Source of the DNA: Malania oleifera
Taxonomy: Eukaryota > Streptophyta > Magnoliopsida > Santalales > Ximeniaceae
Assembly (NCBI RefSeq): GCF_029873635.1
Contig: NC_080417.1
Location: forward strand, 30,616,214-30,680,213
DNA length: 64,000 bases
Reading direction: 5' to 3'
Below are positions 35,566 through 47,548 of the stretch, in pieces. How positions within the stretch are numbered: position 1 is the first letter of the stretch; every line of letters starts with the position of its first letter. A model generated the notes under the pieces. The model did not search any database, was not told the origin of the DNA, and worked only from the letters and a program-made list of their open reading frames with translations. The position numbers and the translations under genes are program-made.

Positions 35566-35806
35566 TTCGTCGATGACATTGCATTTTGGAGAATAAAAAT
35601 AATTTTAGGAAAATTGCTCAGCTTCGTCGACGAACACAGGGTCTCATCGACGAAGGTCTTCAAAATTTCATCGACGAACACAGGGCTTCGTCGACGAGAA
35701 AATGCCGAGAGGGGTATCCGGCTGCTCTGAATTTCGTCGACGAATTTTATGAAAGACTCGTCAACGAGGTGACGTGTCTCATCGACGAATCTGACAGTAT
35801 AAAAGG
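35566..35806 (+). promoter_or_regulatory. LTR D promoter: TCGTCGACGA array plus TATA box
   Basis: At least seven exact or near copies of TCGTCGACGA lie between 35566 and 35792, followed at 35797-35806 by GTATAAAAGG and then a CT-rich leader (35841-35892). The layout is the same as in the Tekay-type LTRs, although the surrounding sequence differs. Confidence 0.6.
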
Positions 35807-36969
35807 AGGGAAACCAGAATATTTTGTCATTTTCACCGCGCCTCTCTCTCTCCTCTCTCTCTCTCTCTCTACGTCTCCCTCTCCCTTCTCTCTTCAATTC
35901 TGGCCCCACCAATCGCTGGATCGACGATCTGAACCTACCGCGACACTCCTAGAGGAGTTCTCTACAAATCTGCCGGAATGGATCGTCGGGAAAACAGAGT
36001 TGGATTTCATCCCAAATTCAGGGTAAGGTCTTTTAGTTAGTTTTTACCTTTCTAGCAGTTATAGGAAATGATATAGACAGAAAAATACTGATATTATGTT
36101 CTGGCATATGTTGGTTTCAGGGTGTTTTGTAGGAGGCCCTGCGGGTGTTAGGTTTGTATTCCCTAGGAGCTTTCCAGTAGTCAATTAAGGGAAATATGCT
36201 ATGCTAGGCATTTCTTAAAATATGATACAGTTTATTTAATTACGAAAATTATGTATTTAGTACGATGTGGCTTGTGAATATGTATATGGTACGGGGATAT
36301 ATTTTACGAATTTAGTTTCATGATTTTATGAATTTCAGTATTATGATTATGCGAATTTCAGTTCCATGATTTTATGGGTTTTAGTATCATGATTATATGG
36401 ATCTCAGTACTATGATTACACGAATTTCAGTATTATGATCATGCAGCTTCAGTATTATGATTATTCAGTTCTCAGTATTACGTATGAAATACAGTTACAG
36501 TTTATGCAGCATCATGATTATTTCAGTACTTCAAAATCATGACAAATCATATATATATATAGAGAAATATATTATATGATATCAGACCCTGTTGGACTTG
36601 CAGCTACAGAGCACGGTACCGTTGCTACAAATACTATGTTATTTATTTAATGCAATCACCTATTCAGATAATACGTGGTAAGGTCGACCACCTAGGCCCT
36701 TGAGGAGGTTAGGCTCCCCATCCAGATATGGGTTGAGGTGGGCAAGTCGACTGACGGAGTTCAGTGATTTATTTCTGGTTGGCCAATCAAGGTAAATCCA
36801 GCCTATGGGCCGCACAACCCTGCCATGAGGGGGGGCAAGTCATGACACACAGATAGCCACAGGGAACAATTTCAGTCACTATTACATACGTACGAATTTA
36901 CAGTAACGGGTGTAGACACCCTATTTTTGCCCTAGCCAAATAGAACAAGGGGTCCCCTCTTATTTTTTT

Positions 36970-36988
36970 CATTATTATTATTATTACC

Positions 36989-37046
<58 letters not shown>

Positions 37047-37133
37047 TTTCTTATAATTATTTTTATTTATTATTATTTATTACTTTACTATTATTATTTT
37101 GGATATATTTATTATTATTATTTTTTTTATCAC

Positions 37134-37173
<40 letters not shown>

Positions 37174-37221
37174 TTATTATTGTCATTATTTTTAGTATTT
37201 TTTACTATTACTATTAGTATT

Positions 37222-37264
<43 letters not shown>

Positions 37265-37400
37265 TTTTACTCATAGTATCTTTATTATAATTATTCATTA
37301 TTATTTATTATTAGTAGTAGTATTATTATTATTATTATTATTACCTTATTGATCCTTATATTATTATTATAATAATAACAATTATTATTATTACTATTTT
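36970..37400. repeat. (ATT)n-rich microsatellite tract, first LTR copy
   Basis: Long runs of ATT/TTA with occasional interruptions. It is matched by 39340-39780 in the second LTR copy. Confidence 0.92.
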
Positions 37401-37544
37401 CATTATTACCATAATAGTAAAAGTAGAAAAAGAAAAGAAATATAAAAATAAAATCAAAAAGGAAGTTTTTTTTTAGGGTTTATAGAATTTTTTTTTTTAT
37501 ATAAGGGGGAAAGCACAGACCAAAGAAAAGGGGAAACCTTACCT

Positions 37545-38300
37545 TGCAGTCTCGTGCTGCAGCAATGGAGTCGTCGGCGTTTGTGCAGTCAACTAGATGA
37601 AACTAATCGAGCAGCGATTTCTTATCCGATCAATGCGAAACTTTACGAGTTCTTTTCTAACCCTTTCATCTTAATTTTCACCGTTCAGATTCTTCTTTTG
37701 AGTTTTCTCCCTTTGTGTTAATTTCTTACACAGCCGTATCACCGCCGCAGCAGTGGAGTCATCGGCGCCTACGCATCTAACTGAGCAAAGCCAATCGAGC
37801 GGCGATTTCTTGTCCGATCAATGCGAAATTTTACGAGATCGTTTCTAACCCTTTCTTCTTAATTGTCACCGTTCAGATTCTTCTTTTGAGTTTTCCCCCT
37901 TCGTGTTAATTTCTTGCACAGCCATATCACCGCCGCAGCAGTGGAGTCATCGACGTCTGCGCATTCAACTGGACGAAGCCAATCGAGCGGCGATTTCTTA
38001 TCCGATAAATGCAAAATTTTACCAAGTTGTTTCTGACCCTTTCGTCTTAATTTTCACCATTCAGATTATTATTTTGAGTTTTACAACTTCATTTTAATTT
38101 ATTGCACAGCCGTCTCACCGCTGCAGCAGTGGAATCGTTGGCGTCTGCGCATTCAACTAGATGAAGCCAATCGAGCGGCGATTTCTTATCTGATCGATTT
38201 GAAACCTTACTCGGTTGTTTCTAACTCTCCCTTGTTAATATTTACTGGTTGGATTAATTTCTTTGAGTTTCTTAATTTTATCTTCATCTCTTGGACAGCT
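37545..38300 (+). repeat. About 187-bp tandem repeat, four units, first LTR copy
   Basis: Units are recognised by CAGCAGTGGAGTCATCGGCG-like words at about 37560, 37748, 37935 and 38124, each followed by CAATCGAGCGGCGATTTCTT. The spacing is about 187-189 bp. The same array occurs in the second LTR copy (about 39950-40680). Confidence 0.88.
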
Positions 38301-38429
38301 TGCCCACACACTTGCACGTATTCATAGGTATTTTATTTCTTGTATATACTTACTGTGTTGTATTAAATTATTGTGGTGGGTTTTTTTTGTTTTGTTTTAG
38401 TATTTAAGGTTTAAATGTGTGTTATATCT

Positions 38430-39095
38430 ATGGCTGGATCATCGTATCCCTACGGCTCGAACTTTTACATTTGAAGCAAGCCATCGTTGTGTCCCATGAC
38501 TGGATCATCGTATCCCTACGGCTCGGATTCTTACATTCGAAGCAAGCCATCGTTGTGTCCAATGGCTGGATCATCGTATCCCTACGGCTCGGATTCTTAC
38601 ATTCGAAGCAAGCCATCGTTGTGTCCAATGGCTGGATCATCGTATCCCTACGGCTCGGATTCTTACATCCGAAGCAAGCCATCATTGTGTCCCATGGCAG
38701 GATCATCGTATCCCTATGGCTCGGATTCTTACATTCGAAGCAAGCCATCATTGTGTCCCATGGCTGGATCATCGTATCCTTACGACTCAGATTCCTACAT
38801 TCGAAGCAAGCCATCATTGTGTCCCATGGCTGGATCATCGTATCCCTACGGCTCGGATTCCTACATTCGAAGCAAGCCATCATTGTGTCCCATAGCTGGA
38901 TCACCGTATCCCTACAACTCAGATTCCTACATTCGAAGCAAGCCATCATTGTCTCTCATGGCTAGATCATCGCATCCCTACGGCTCTGATTCCTACATTC
39001 GAAGCAAGCCATCATTGTGTCCCATGGCTGGATCATCGTATCCCTACGACTCAGATTCTTACATTCGCAGCAAGCCATCCCTATGTACCTCAACC
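38430..39095 (+). repeat. 66-bp minisatellite, about ten units
   Basis: Units contain GGCTGGATCATCGTATCCC and ACATTCGAAGCAAGCCATC. As 66 is divisible by three and the unit lacks stops in several frames, it produces long open frames on both strands that look like repeat proteins. It lies in the internal region of element E, just upstream of the purine tract. Confidence 0.93.
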
Positions 39096-39281
39096 TGGAT
39101 TCTTACATTCAGTGCAAATCGTCTCTTGTTGGCAGAAATAAACAACTCTTGAAAAGCCATAGAGAGTTGAATGGCTTGGCTAAAATAGGTGTCGTTTATC
39201 TTTGCAGGCTTGTTGTTACAAAAAACGTATGAGAGTTCCTACCGTTACATTGAAGCAACTAAGCCTACAAAGAGGGGCAGT

Positions 39282-39510
39282 TGTAGACACCCTATTTTTG
39301 CCCTAGCCAAATAGAACAAGGGGTCCCCTCTTATTTTTTTCATTATTATTATTATTACCTTATTTTTATTATTATTATTATTATTTTATTATTATTATTA
39401 TTAGTATTATTAGTATTTTCATTATTACTTTCTTATAATTATTTTTATTTATTATTATTTATTACCAGTAGTATTATTAGTATTACTTTACTATTATTAT
39501 TTTGGATATA

Positions 39511-39558
<48 letters not shown>

Positions 39559-39674
39559 CACTTTTTATTATTATTATTATTTTATTATTGTCATTATTTT
39601 TAGTATCTTTTACTATTACTATTAGTATTATTATTATTATTATTATTTTACTGATAGTATCTTTATTATAATTA

Positions 39675-39731
<57 letters not shown>

Positions 39732-42497
39732 TTATTGATCCTTATATTGTTATTATAATAATAACAATTATTATTATTACTATTTTCATTATAACCATAA
39801 TAGTAAAAGCAGAAAAATAAAAGAAAAATAAAAATAAAATCAAAAAGGAAGTTTATTTTTAGGGTTTACAGAATTTTTTTTTTTTATATAAGGGGGAAAG
39901 CACAAACCAAAGAAAAGCGGAAACCTTACCTTGCAGTCTCGTGCTGCAGCAATGGAGTCGTCGGCGTTTGCACAGTCAACTAGATGAAACTAATCGAGCA
40001 TTGATTTCTTATCCGATCAATGCGAAACTTTACAAGATCTTTTCTAACCCTTTCATCTTAATTGTCACCGTTCAGATTCTTCTTTGAGTTTTCCCCCTTT
40101 GTGTTAATTTCTTGCACAGCCGTATCACCGCCGCAGCAGTGGAGTCATCGGCGCCTGTGCATCTAACTAGGCGAAGCCAATCGAGCGGCGATTTCTTGTC
40201 CGATCAATGCGAAATTTTACGAGGTCGTTTCTAACCCTTTCTTCTTAATTGTCACCGTTCAGATTCTTCTTTTGAGTTTTCCCCCTTTGTGTTAATTTCT
40301 TGCACAACCGTATCACCGCCGCAGCAATGGAGTCATCGACGTCTGCGCATTCAACTGGACGAAGCCAATCGAGCGGCGATTTCTTATCCGATCAATGCAA
40401 AATTTTACCAGGTTGTTTCTGACCCTTTTGTCTTAATTTTCACCATTCAGATTATTATTTTACGTTTTACAACTTCATTTTAATTTATTACACAGCCGTC
40501 TCACCGCCGCAGCAGTGGAATCATTGGCGTCTGCGCATTCAACTAGATGAAGCCAATCGAGTGGCGATTTCTTATCTGATCAATCTGAAACCTTACTCGG
40601 TTGTTTCTAACTCTCCCTTGTTAATATTTTACTGGTTGGATTAATTTCTCTTGGACAGCTTGCCCACACACTTGCACGTATTCATTGGTATTTTATTTCT
40701 TGTATATACTTACTGTGTTGTATTAAATTATTGTGGTAGGTTTTGTTTGTTTTGTTTTAGTATTTAAGGTTTAAATGTGTGTTATATCTGTGTATGAATT
40801 AAATGAATAATACTCGTAAGATTTTCAATGGCTGTGTATATTAAATAATTAATAATGTTCTTGTAGGATTTTGAATGTCATAATATTTGTTTTTATAGTT
40901 AATATTCATATTTATATTTTTGTTATATTATTATTGTAAAGTTTTTATTATAGAAATTTGTTTAAAGTTTAGATTTTTACTGCATATATAATATTGTTGT
41001 AAGATTTCTAATGTTTGTTTAGTTGATATTCATGCTTGTGTTCTGAATGCACATGTTATTTAATGATGATTGTTATTATTGTAAAATTGTTATGGTTAAA
41101 ACTTATTATTTAATATTCAATTTTAAATTTTTGTTGTATCCATTGTAAATGTTAAATGATGTATTATCAAGGTAGGGTTTTTACATATTTAGTAGTAAGG
41201 TAATATTACATATTTAGTAAATTAGGATCTTAAGCTTGGTGTTTTATTGATATTATATTTAAATTAATAATTTTAGTTACATGTATATCACATATTAGCA
41301 TATTGGTAAATATTACATATTTAGCATTTTTGTATTTTTTTTTAATATTATATATTTAGTGATTTAGGGTTTAATGGATATTATATATTTAGTAAATTAG
41401 CATTTTAATCACATGTTTAGCATCAATTATTTTTTAGTATATTAATATAGTTAGTATTAATTATTAGTATCTTAGTATTTTTAGTATTAACTATTTTTAG
41501 TATATTAATATGTTTAGTATTAATCATTATTAGAATCTTACTATATTTAGTATTAACTATTTTTAGTATATTAATATATTTAGTATCTTAATATATTGAG
41601 TATTAATTATTCTTAGTATATTAATATATCTAGTGCTACCTATTTCTAGTGTCTGAATATATTTAACATTAACTATCTTTAATATATTAATAAACTTAGT
41701 ATCTTAACATATGTAGTATCAACTATTTTTAGTATATTAATATATCTAGTATTATTATTCATTTTTAAATGTTTAGTATTACGTATATTTAGTACATTAA
41801 TATTTCATTACTTACTATAGTATTTTTTAGCATATATATAGAGTCATGTAGTCTATTATTAATATTTTTTTTTTTAGTATTTTAGCATTACTTATTAGAG
41901 TATTAATATTTATCATTATTTTTATTGTGATTATTATTTTTGTTTATATCATATATTGTGTTATTTTTACTATTATATATTTGTATTAATTTAATATTTT
42001 TTATTTTTATTATTTATTTTCTTAACTTTATGATTTTTTATCCCTATGATTTTAATGCCAGGGTGTTAGCCTTCGGGCTTCACGTACCTTTAGTTCTAAG
42101 GGAATATGTAAATATTTAGATTTTACATATATTTTTGTATTATTTATTTACTTATTTATTTATTTATTTATTCACTTTGCACGTGTATTAATAAATTTAC
42201 TAGAAGAGTAATTTTAAAGACTTTTTAGATTAACTTAGGGATGATTCTAAATTAATTAGGTACCGTTCGTAAGAACGGGCGCGTAGGGGGTGCTTGTACT
42301 TTCCCCTCGCGTAACCGAACTCCCGACCCCAACTCTGGTAACGTAGACCCATTCTACCCCTAACGGGGTAGTAATCATGTGTTCTAACCACACTAAAAGG
42401 TTAGTGGTGACTCCGACATTTCCTATTTTTCCTTAAAAATTAAAATTAATTTTTATTTCTCCGCCCGGGGCACACGCGCTTCTGGGACGTCGCGACA
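39282..42497 (+). repeat. 3' LTR of element E (3.2 kb)
   Basis: Complete LTR from TGTAGACACCC to GTCGCGACA. It includes the ATT tract (39340-39780), the 187-bp tandem array (about 39950-40680) and a degenerate TTAGTATTAA-rich stretch (about 41390-41900). Confidence 0.78.
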
Positions 42498-42646
42498 GCG
42501 GGGACTATACTTATGTACACTAGAAGTATTTGAATTATAACCATAATACTGTCATGTTACGCAATAGGAAAAAGGGGTGGTGTATTCTATTATTTGTACC
42601 GTACTTTTGTACTCAATTATTCATGTGTATATGAAAACAGATTTCA

Positions 42647-42649
<3 letters not shown>

Positions 42650-42696
<47 letters not shown>
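42650..42696. repeat. (TA)n microsatellite
   Basis: A TA run in the right part of LTR D. Confidence 0.9.
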
Positions 42697-42700
<4 letters not shown>

Positions 42701-43514
42701 GCTCATTTGCCACACACTAGCAATAGCATATTTCTCCTTACTGAGCGTTGGCTCATCCCAGTGTTGATATATTTTTCAGGTGATCTAGGTAGGCGGGCTG
42801 ACCAGGCTCGCAAATAGAGGGGTTTCAGTAGTGCCCTGCCAGATAGTGGGTATGTTTTTGTGAATGTTTTTGTACATCCCAATATAGTTGAGGGAATTTT
42901 TGGGGAAACAGATATATGTGTATATTTTTTGAAAACATTTCTAAACTCTGGTATTGTATGTAATAATTTATGAATATGTTTGTATGATTTCTGCTTCTTA
43001 CTGTTTAGGTTTATAAATGGGTTTTTCCTCAGTATGGTATCAGAGCATGTAGAATATTATAATATGGAAAAAAAAAACCCCCATTTAATTAAGCAGGTCG
43101 TTACATAGGGTCTATCTAAGGTCTAAGCTTTTTAATTAAGCCTAAAATTCTGGCGTCGGTCGACCAAAGTCTAGGGTCTTTTGGTTATCCTACGGTCTGT
43201 CTATGATATTATTTACAGTCCTACCATGCATGCAGGTGCATTAATTATTACAGACCTTGCATTATTATTACAGACCCGAAAGATAAATATAAAAATACAA
43301 CTTAAAACAAAAATCATTCTTCATGCACTGCTCCTTTGCAATTCCATGGAATATGCCGGGGTATGCTCGTTTAGGTGCTCTTTATGGCTTCCAAATTGCA
43401 TCATCATCAGTGCTAACTGAAACATAAACCTGCTCAAATACTCAAAACACACAGATGAGATACTGTGGTTTGTCATAATCAAAACAGGGATATGACCAAA
43501 AAGTTAACATAAAA

Positions 43515-43631
43515 GTATATATATAAAACAATCATGTTATATAACACAAACTTGTGATTACATAGGCTCACGTGGTAGGGCACCACTGGATGAAAGTAGT
43601 GTGGATTCCATACCACTTCACTCATGCCATT

Positions 43632-43670
<39 letters not shown>

Positions 43671-44210
43671 TTCAAGATAATATTAGGCATACTAGGTGTA
43701 TATATCAAATCTAATATGATTTTGATACATGTATAAAAAGTTATGTGATTCAATTGAATTGCGAAATCATATCAGATTATATGTATACATTTAGTGTATC
43801 TAAAAATTTTTACTAATGTTTAAGATTAATATGTAATATAGATTTATAGTTTTTCACTTGAATTTTTATCTTTTAAAAATTATTTTGTAGAAGAGCTCGT
43901 GACTTGTACGTATATTTATGCACATGCATGCACTAATATAAACACTTATGCTTTATAAACCATTATACTTTTTTTTTTATTTTTTTTTTTTTCAGTCAAT
44001 GGAAAGACAACACATGCAAATTGCAAACCCCATCCATCTTTTATATATCCTCTATCTATATATTTTCATTGTTGCTATTCCTACAAACTCAAACCTCAAA
44101 TCTTTTAACATAAAGTGTATCATAGTCTTTAATCATTAGTTAGGATGTAGCCTACGGAATTTAACACACACTTTGTCTTAATTAATTATTAAACTAGGGC
44201 AAAATGCCAT
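43515..44210. other. Intergenic stretch with GA run and small foldback
   Basis: A (GA)n run lies at 43632-43668. An imperfect inverted repeat of about 115 bp (43688-43802) pairs AATCTAATATGATTTT with the complement of GAAATCATATCAGATT, with a short AT-rich loop (TTCAATTGAA) between. It looks like a small MITE. No gene is seen. Confidence 0.5.
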
Positions 44211-44740
44211 GTTGATGATTTTTCTGAAACCGTGTACCCAAAAAAAATATGGTGGAAAAATAAATAATTTGGTTTGCAGGAAAAAATTAACGATGATTTG
44301 TCTGAAACTGTTAACAGTTTTGTGCAGGTTCAAGAGAAACAATCGATGGCTTTGCAAAGTTATATTAACTGTTTGGTCTCGAGATTAAATTGTTGACGGT
44401 ATGTCTGAGACCGTGGGCGCTTTTGCTCGATTACTTAGCGTTGTTTTTGAATTTTGAATTGGAAAGTTGTATAGGTTGGATTTCAAGGGTAAAACCTCTG
44501 AGGGTTGAAGATGGTTAATATATATACAATGTTGTATGTTGTAACTCTGTACTTCAAACACAAGATAGTGAAAATCACAGTTTTTTGTTCCCATGGATGT
44601 AGGCATTGTCAAATCACATAAATCCTTTGTATCATTATTTTATTACTTTCATTTAGTTTGTGTGATTGTGTTTCTGTATTGTTCATCATTAATTGCGCAT
44701 TGTGTGATTTGGTGCTCCACAGTGCATTGATTTGCACAAC
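44211..44740 (+). repeat. Probable 5' LTR of a Copia fossil (bounds uncertain)
   Basis: Three related words, GATTTTTCTGAAACCGTG (44215), GATTTGTCTGAAACTGTT (44295) and GGTATGTCTGAGACCGTG (44399), are spaced at about 80-100 bp. The ending (ATGGATGTAGGCATTGTCAAATCAC and TTTGTGTGATTGTG words) is typical of the R-U5 part of plant Copia LTRs. No second copy is found, so the bounds are approximate. Confidence 0.5.
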
Positions 44741-45606
44741 ACATGCCTACTTAGAAAATGCAGTTCCATTCCTTACTGCTTACAGAGAAACACCGTATCA
44801 AAAAATTAAAATAAAAACAGTTCATCAATTTATGTTCTCGTACACCAATAATTTATAGCTTTCCATTGGGAAGCTTCTCGATTGGTTAATTAACACATGA
44901 TCAATGGCCAACTAAGGAAGATCGTCGTTGATGATCAGAAATCATCCCGTGGAGATCCCTATTGCTCTCAATATCACTACCCAAATAAACGAAAAACTCA
45001 CACATTCAACCTTCCCTCAATGGCATGCCCAATTTGAAGCCCCCTCTTCATTGGGTATAATCTACTTGAGTATGTTACTAGTGATAAACCCTTTCCCAAC
45101 TCCACTGATATCTCCACTTCCATCCTTCAAAGAACACAATGAATAATACAAGATAAGCTTATTCTTAGTGCCATTTTGGCTTCAATGACCACCACCATAA
45201 CACCATTCATTTCCATTGCCAAAACCTCCCAAGAAGCATGGAGAAAATTGCACACCATGTATGCGAGCAAATCCCGCACTCGTGCACTACAACTTAATTA
45301 AAGAGGAACTCACCTTGATAAAGAAGGGAAATCAGATGGTTCAAGAATACCTGCACATCATCAAATCTTTTGCAGATGAAATTTCCCTCATTGATCATCC
45401 TTTCTTCGAAGATGATCTCACGCTTTACATCCTAAATGGATTGGGAACTGAATTTCGCAAAATTGTAGCCCTTATTCGCACACGGGAATGCCCACTCACA
45501 TTCGATGAATTACATGACCTTCTTGTAGGTCACGCTGCCTACCTGCGACGTCTTGAAGCCACATCTAAGCAGTTGGTCGCCTCTGCCAACTACTCCAATT
45601 GATGAC
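44740..45606 (+). pseudogene. Copia gag (fossil)
   Basis: The translation includes NYTTQINEKLT- and FPQWHAQFEA-type sequence at the start (about 44960-45030) and the gag body WRKLHTMYA, KGNQMVQEYLHIIKSFADE and LTFDELHDLLVGHAAYLRRLE (about 45240-45560). It is broken in several places. Confidence 0.8.
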
Positions 45607-46908
45607 CTGGTTCCAGCTCTTCTTCTGTAGGTCACAACTCTAAGGGCTTCTCCAAGAAAAACAAGTTTGGCCGTAACAATGGGTCTCAATAGAAAAACAA
45701 TGGTGGCCTAGAAGACAATCGAAAAAACAAGTCCACTAGCTAAACAGCGCCAGTACACACCAAAATGCCAAATCTGTGATCAATTGGGTCACATTGCCAA
45801 ATAATGTTCCCATGTGCAGTTCTCTGAAGCAACGAGAAACTATACCTCAACATTACTAGCCCAAGACACAAAATGGCTTATTGACTCAGCAGCTTCCCAC
45901 AATATCACTAGTGATTTAGCTAATTTATCAGTTCATTCTAAATATGATGGCACTAAAGAGGTTGTTATCAATGATGGTTCAGGTTTGCATGTCTTGCACA
46001 TTGGTTCATTGGTTCTTCACTCACCCACACACATTTTTCGTTTAAATGATACTCTTTGTGTTCCTAATATATGAAAAAAAATCTTATTTTCGTCCATCAT
46101 TTTACAACTTAAAACCATGTTTTTGTTGAATTTCATCTTCCTTTTTTTTTCTTGTTAATGATTAGACCACGGGGCCAGTTCTACTCAAAGGTGCATGTGA
46201 ATTGGTGTTTACATCCTACCAGAGTCAATGGTGAAATCTTCTCCAAAAATGGCTACAAACATTCATGAACAGACATCCGTTGATGGGTGGTACAAACGTC
46301 TTGGACACCCGTCTAATAAAAATTTTTATCATCTTGTCAACTCTTTTTCTCTTCCAAGAATAAAAGAAAAAGTTTCTCAACTTTGTACTTCTTGTTCCGT
46401 TAATAATGCACACAAACAACCATTTTGGCCCACTAGTCTTCAAAGTCATGCACCACTTGACTTAATTTATACTAATGTTTGGGGCCCCTCCAATTTTGTT
46501 GGAATTAACGGATCTTTCTATTATTTGATTTTGGTTGATCGTTTCACAAAATATATTTGGTTCTATCTTATGGAAACAAAATATGGTGTTAGCACAGTAT
46601 TTCCTCAATTTAAACATCTCATTGAAACTAGATTCGAATAAAAAATCAAAAGCATTTATTTGGATAATGCCGGTGAATTTGTGTCTTTTAAAAAATATTT
46701 TTCTATCCATGGAATAAGTCATTATACCACCGCCCCTCATACACCACAACAAAATGGTAATTCTGATCACTGTCATTGTCACTTAGTGGAAACAGGCCTT
46801 ACACTATTCCATGATGCTTCACTATTCTTGAAATATTGGCCCCATGCTTTTTCCACTGCTACATACCTTGTAAATCATCAACTTTCTAAACAAAAAATCA
46901 CCATTTGA
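45607..46908 (+). pseudogene. Copia zinc knuckle, protease and integrase (fossil)
   Basis: A CQICDQLGHIA knuckle (about 45766-45800), a protease region KWLIDSAASHNITSDL (about 45870-45920), the integrase HxxxHxxxxC region WYKRLGHPSNKNF (about 46290), DLIYTNVWGP (about 46460) and PHTPQQNG (about 46740) are seen in Copia order. It is broken in several places. Confidence 0.82.
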
Positions 46909-47548
46909 AGCATTATTTGAATAGACACCAAATTATCTCAAGTTAAAAAAAATGTGGTTGTCTATGTTTTCCACTCACTCGGCCTTACAATACCAATAAA
47001 CTTCAGCCCAAAGCCATTCCCTATTTATTCGTGGGCTATTCTTCGGACCAAAATGCATACAAATGCATTGATCGAAAAACAAAAAACCCAGAATGGTCCT
47101 GATGACAACTCAGAGTCTTTGTCGTCCTCAGCACTTGCTCCATTCATCAATGTGTTGTCTCCACTGCAACCTCCACCAATGACTGTGGTAGGGGATAACA
47201 CTTCCGCATCACCTCCAAGTGACGCCTCTATTTTCTCTTCTTTTAATTCCCAAAATCTAGACTTTGTTCCTTTGTGTCCTAGTTTTTCTTCATCACTTGA
47301 TAGTGAGGCATCCTCATCAAATTAATTCACATGTGCTTCCTATCACACACAACACTACTTTGCACATAGATCCCATATTTGTTCCAAAAATTACCCAAAC
47401 CCACTCCATGACCACTCGGTCAATGAACAACATCCATAAACCAAAATAGATGAATTCAACAACCAAACATCCCATTCCAAATACCATTGAACCAAGTTGT
47501 GTGGCCCAAGCACTCAGTGAAACACACTGGAGAATAGCAATGTTAGAA
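46909..47548 (+). pseudogene. Copia integrase-RT linker and RT start (truncated fossil)
   Basis: A serine/proline-rich linker (about 47100-47330) ends in TTRSMNNIHKPK and a PSCVAQALSETHWRIAMLEE-type start of RT (about 47490-47550). The rest of RT, RNase H and the 3' LTR are absent. Confidence 0.75.

Larger units (their letters stand above)
36911..42497 (+). mobile_element. Innermost element (E): Tat/Ogre-like, non-coding
   Basis: A direct repeat starts TGTAGACACCC at 36911 and again at 39282. The second copy runs to ACGTCGCGACA at 42497 and is a complete LTR of about 3.2 kb. The first copy keeps only its first 1.5 kb (to about 38430). Between them lies a 66-bp minisatellite and a purine tract AAAGAGGGGCAG (39269-39280) directly before the 3' LTR. 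Flanking 5-mers are acggg (36906-36910) and gcggg (42498-42502). The LTR end and the placement of the minisatellite before the purine tract fit Tat/Ogre-type Gypsy elements. No coding sequence remains. Confidence 0.78.
35488..43105 (+). mobile_element. Middle solo LTR (D), Gypsy-like
   Basis: The pieces 35488-36910 and 42503-43105 together make about 2.03 kb with ends TGTAGTCACC and AGGTCGTTACA, flanked by exact copies of taggg (35483-35487 and 43106-43110). A related LTR on the other strand is at 49085-51167. Features in sense order are the TCGTCGACGA array, a TATA box, a CT-rich leader and the shared blocks GCCACACAC and CCTTACTGAG (42707-42746). It is interrupted by the Tat-like element. 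Confidence 0.8.
33797..43509. mobile_element. Outermost solo LTR (C) of a three-level nest
   Basis: The outer pieces 33797-35487 and 43111-43509 together make about 2.09 kb with ends TGTTGGAATTGG and AAGTTAACA, flanked by exact 5-bp copies of taaaa (33792-33796 and 43510-43514). There is no coding sequence. The opening (GTATTCCCAAGAGGGGGGTG) is a common plant LTR opening. The right part contains several GGTCGACCG-type palindromes (near 35385 and 43159). The orientation of the parent element is not certain. It is interrupted by LTR D. Confidence 0.75.

Noticed and set aside
37080-37298. Frames encoding near-pure isoleucine runs
   Set aside because: Translation of an ATT microsatellite.
38428-39152. 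Long frames on both strands (up to 221 codons) with repeated YPYGSDSYIRSKPSL-type peptides
   Set aside because: They are products of a 66-bp minisatellite whose period is a multiple of three. No promoter, start context or domain supports a gene.
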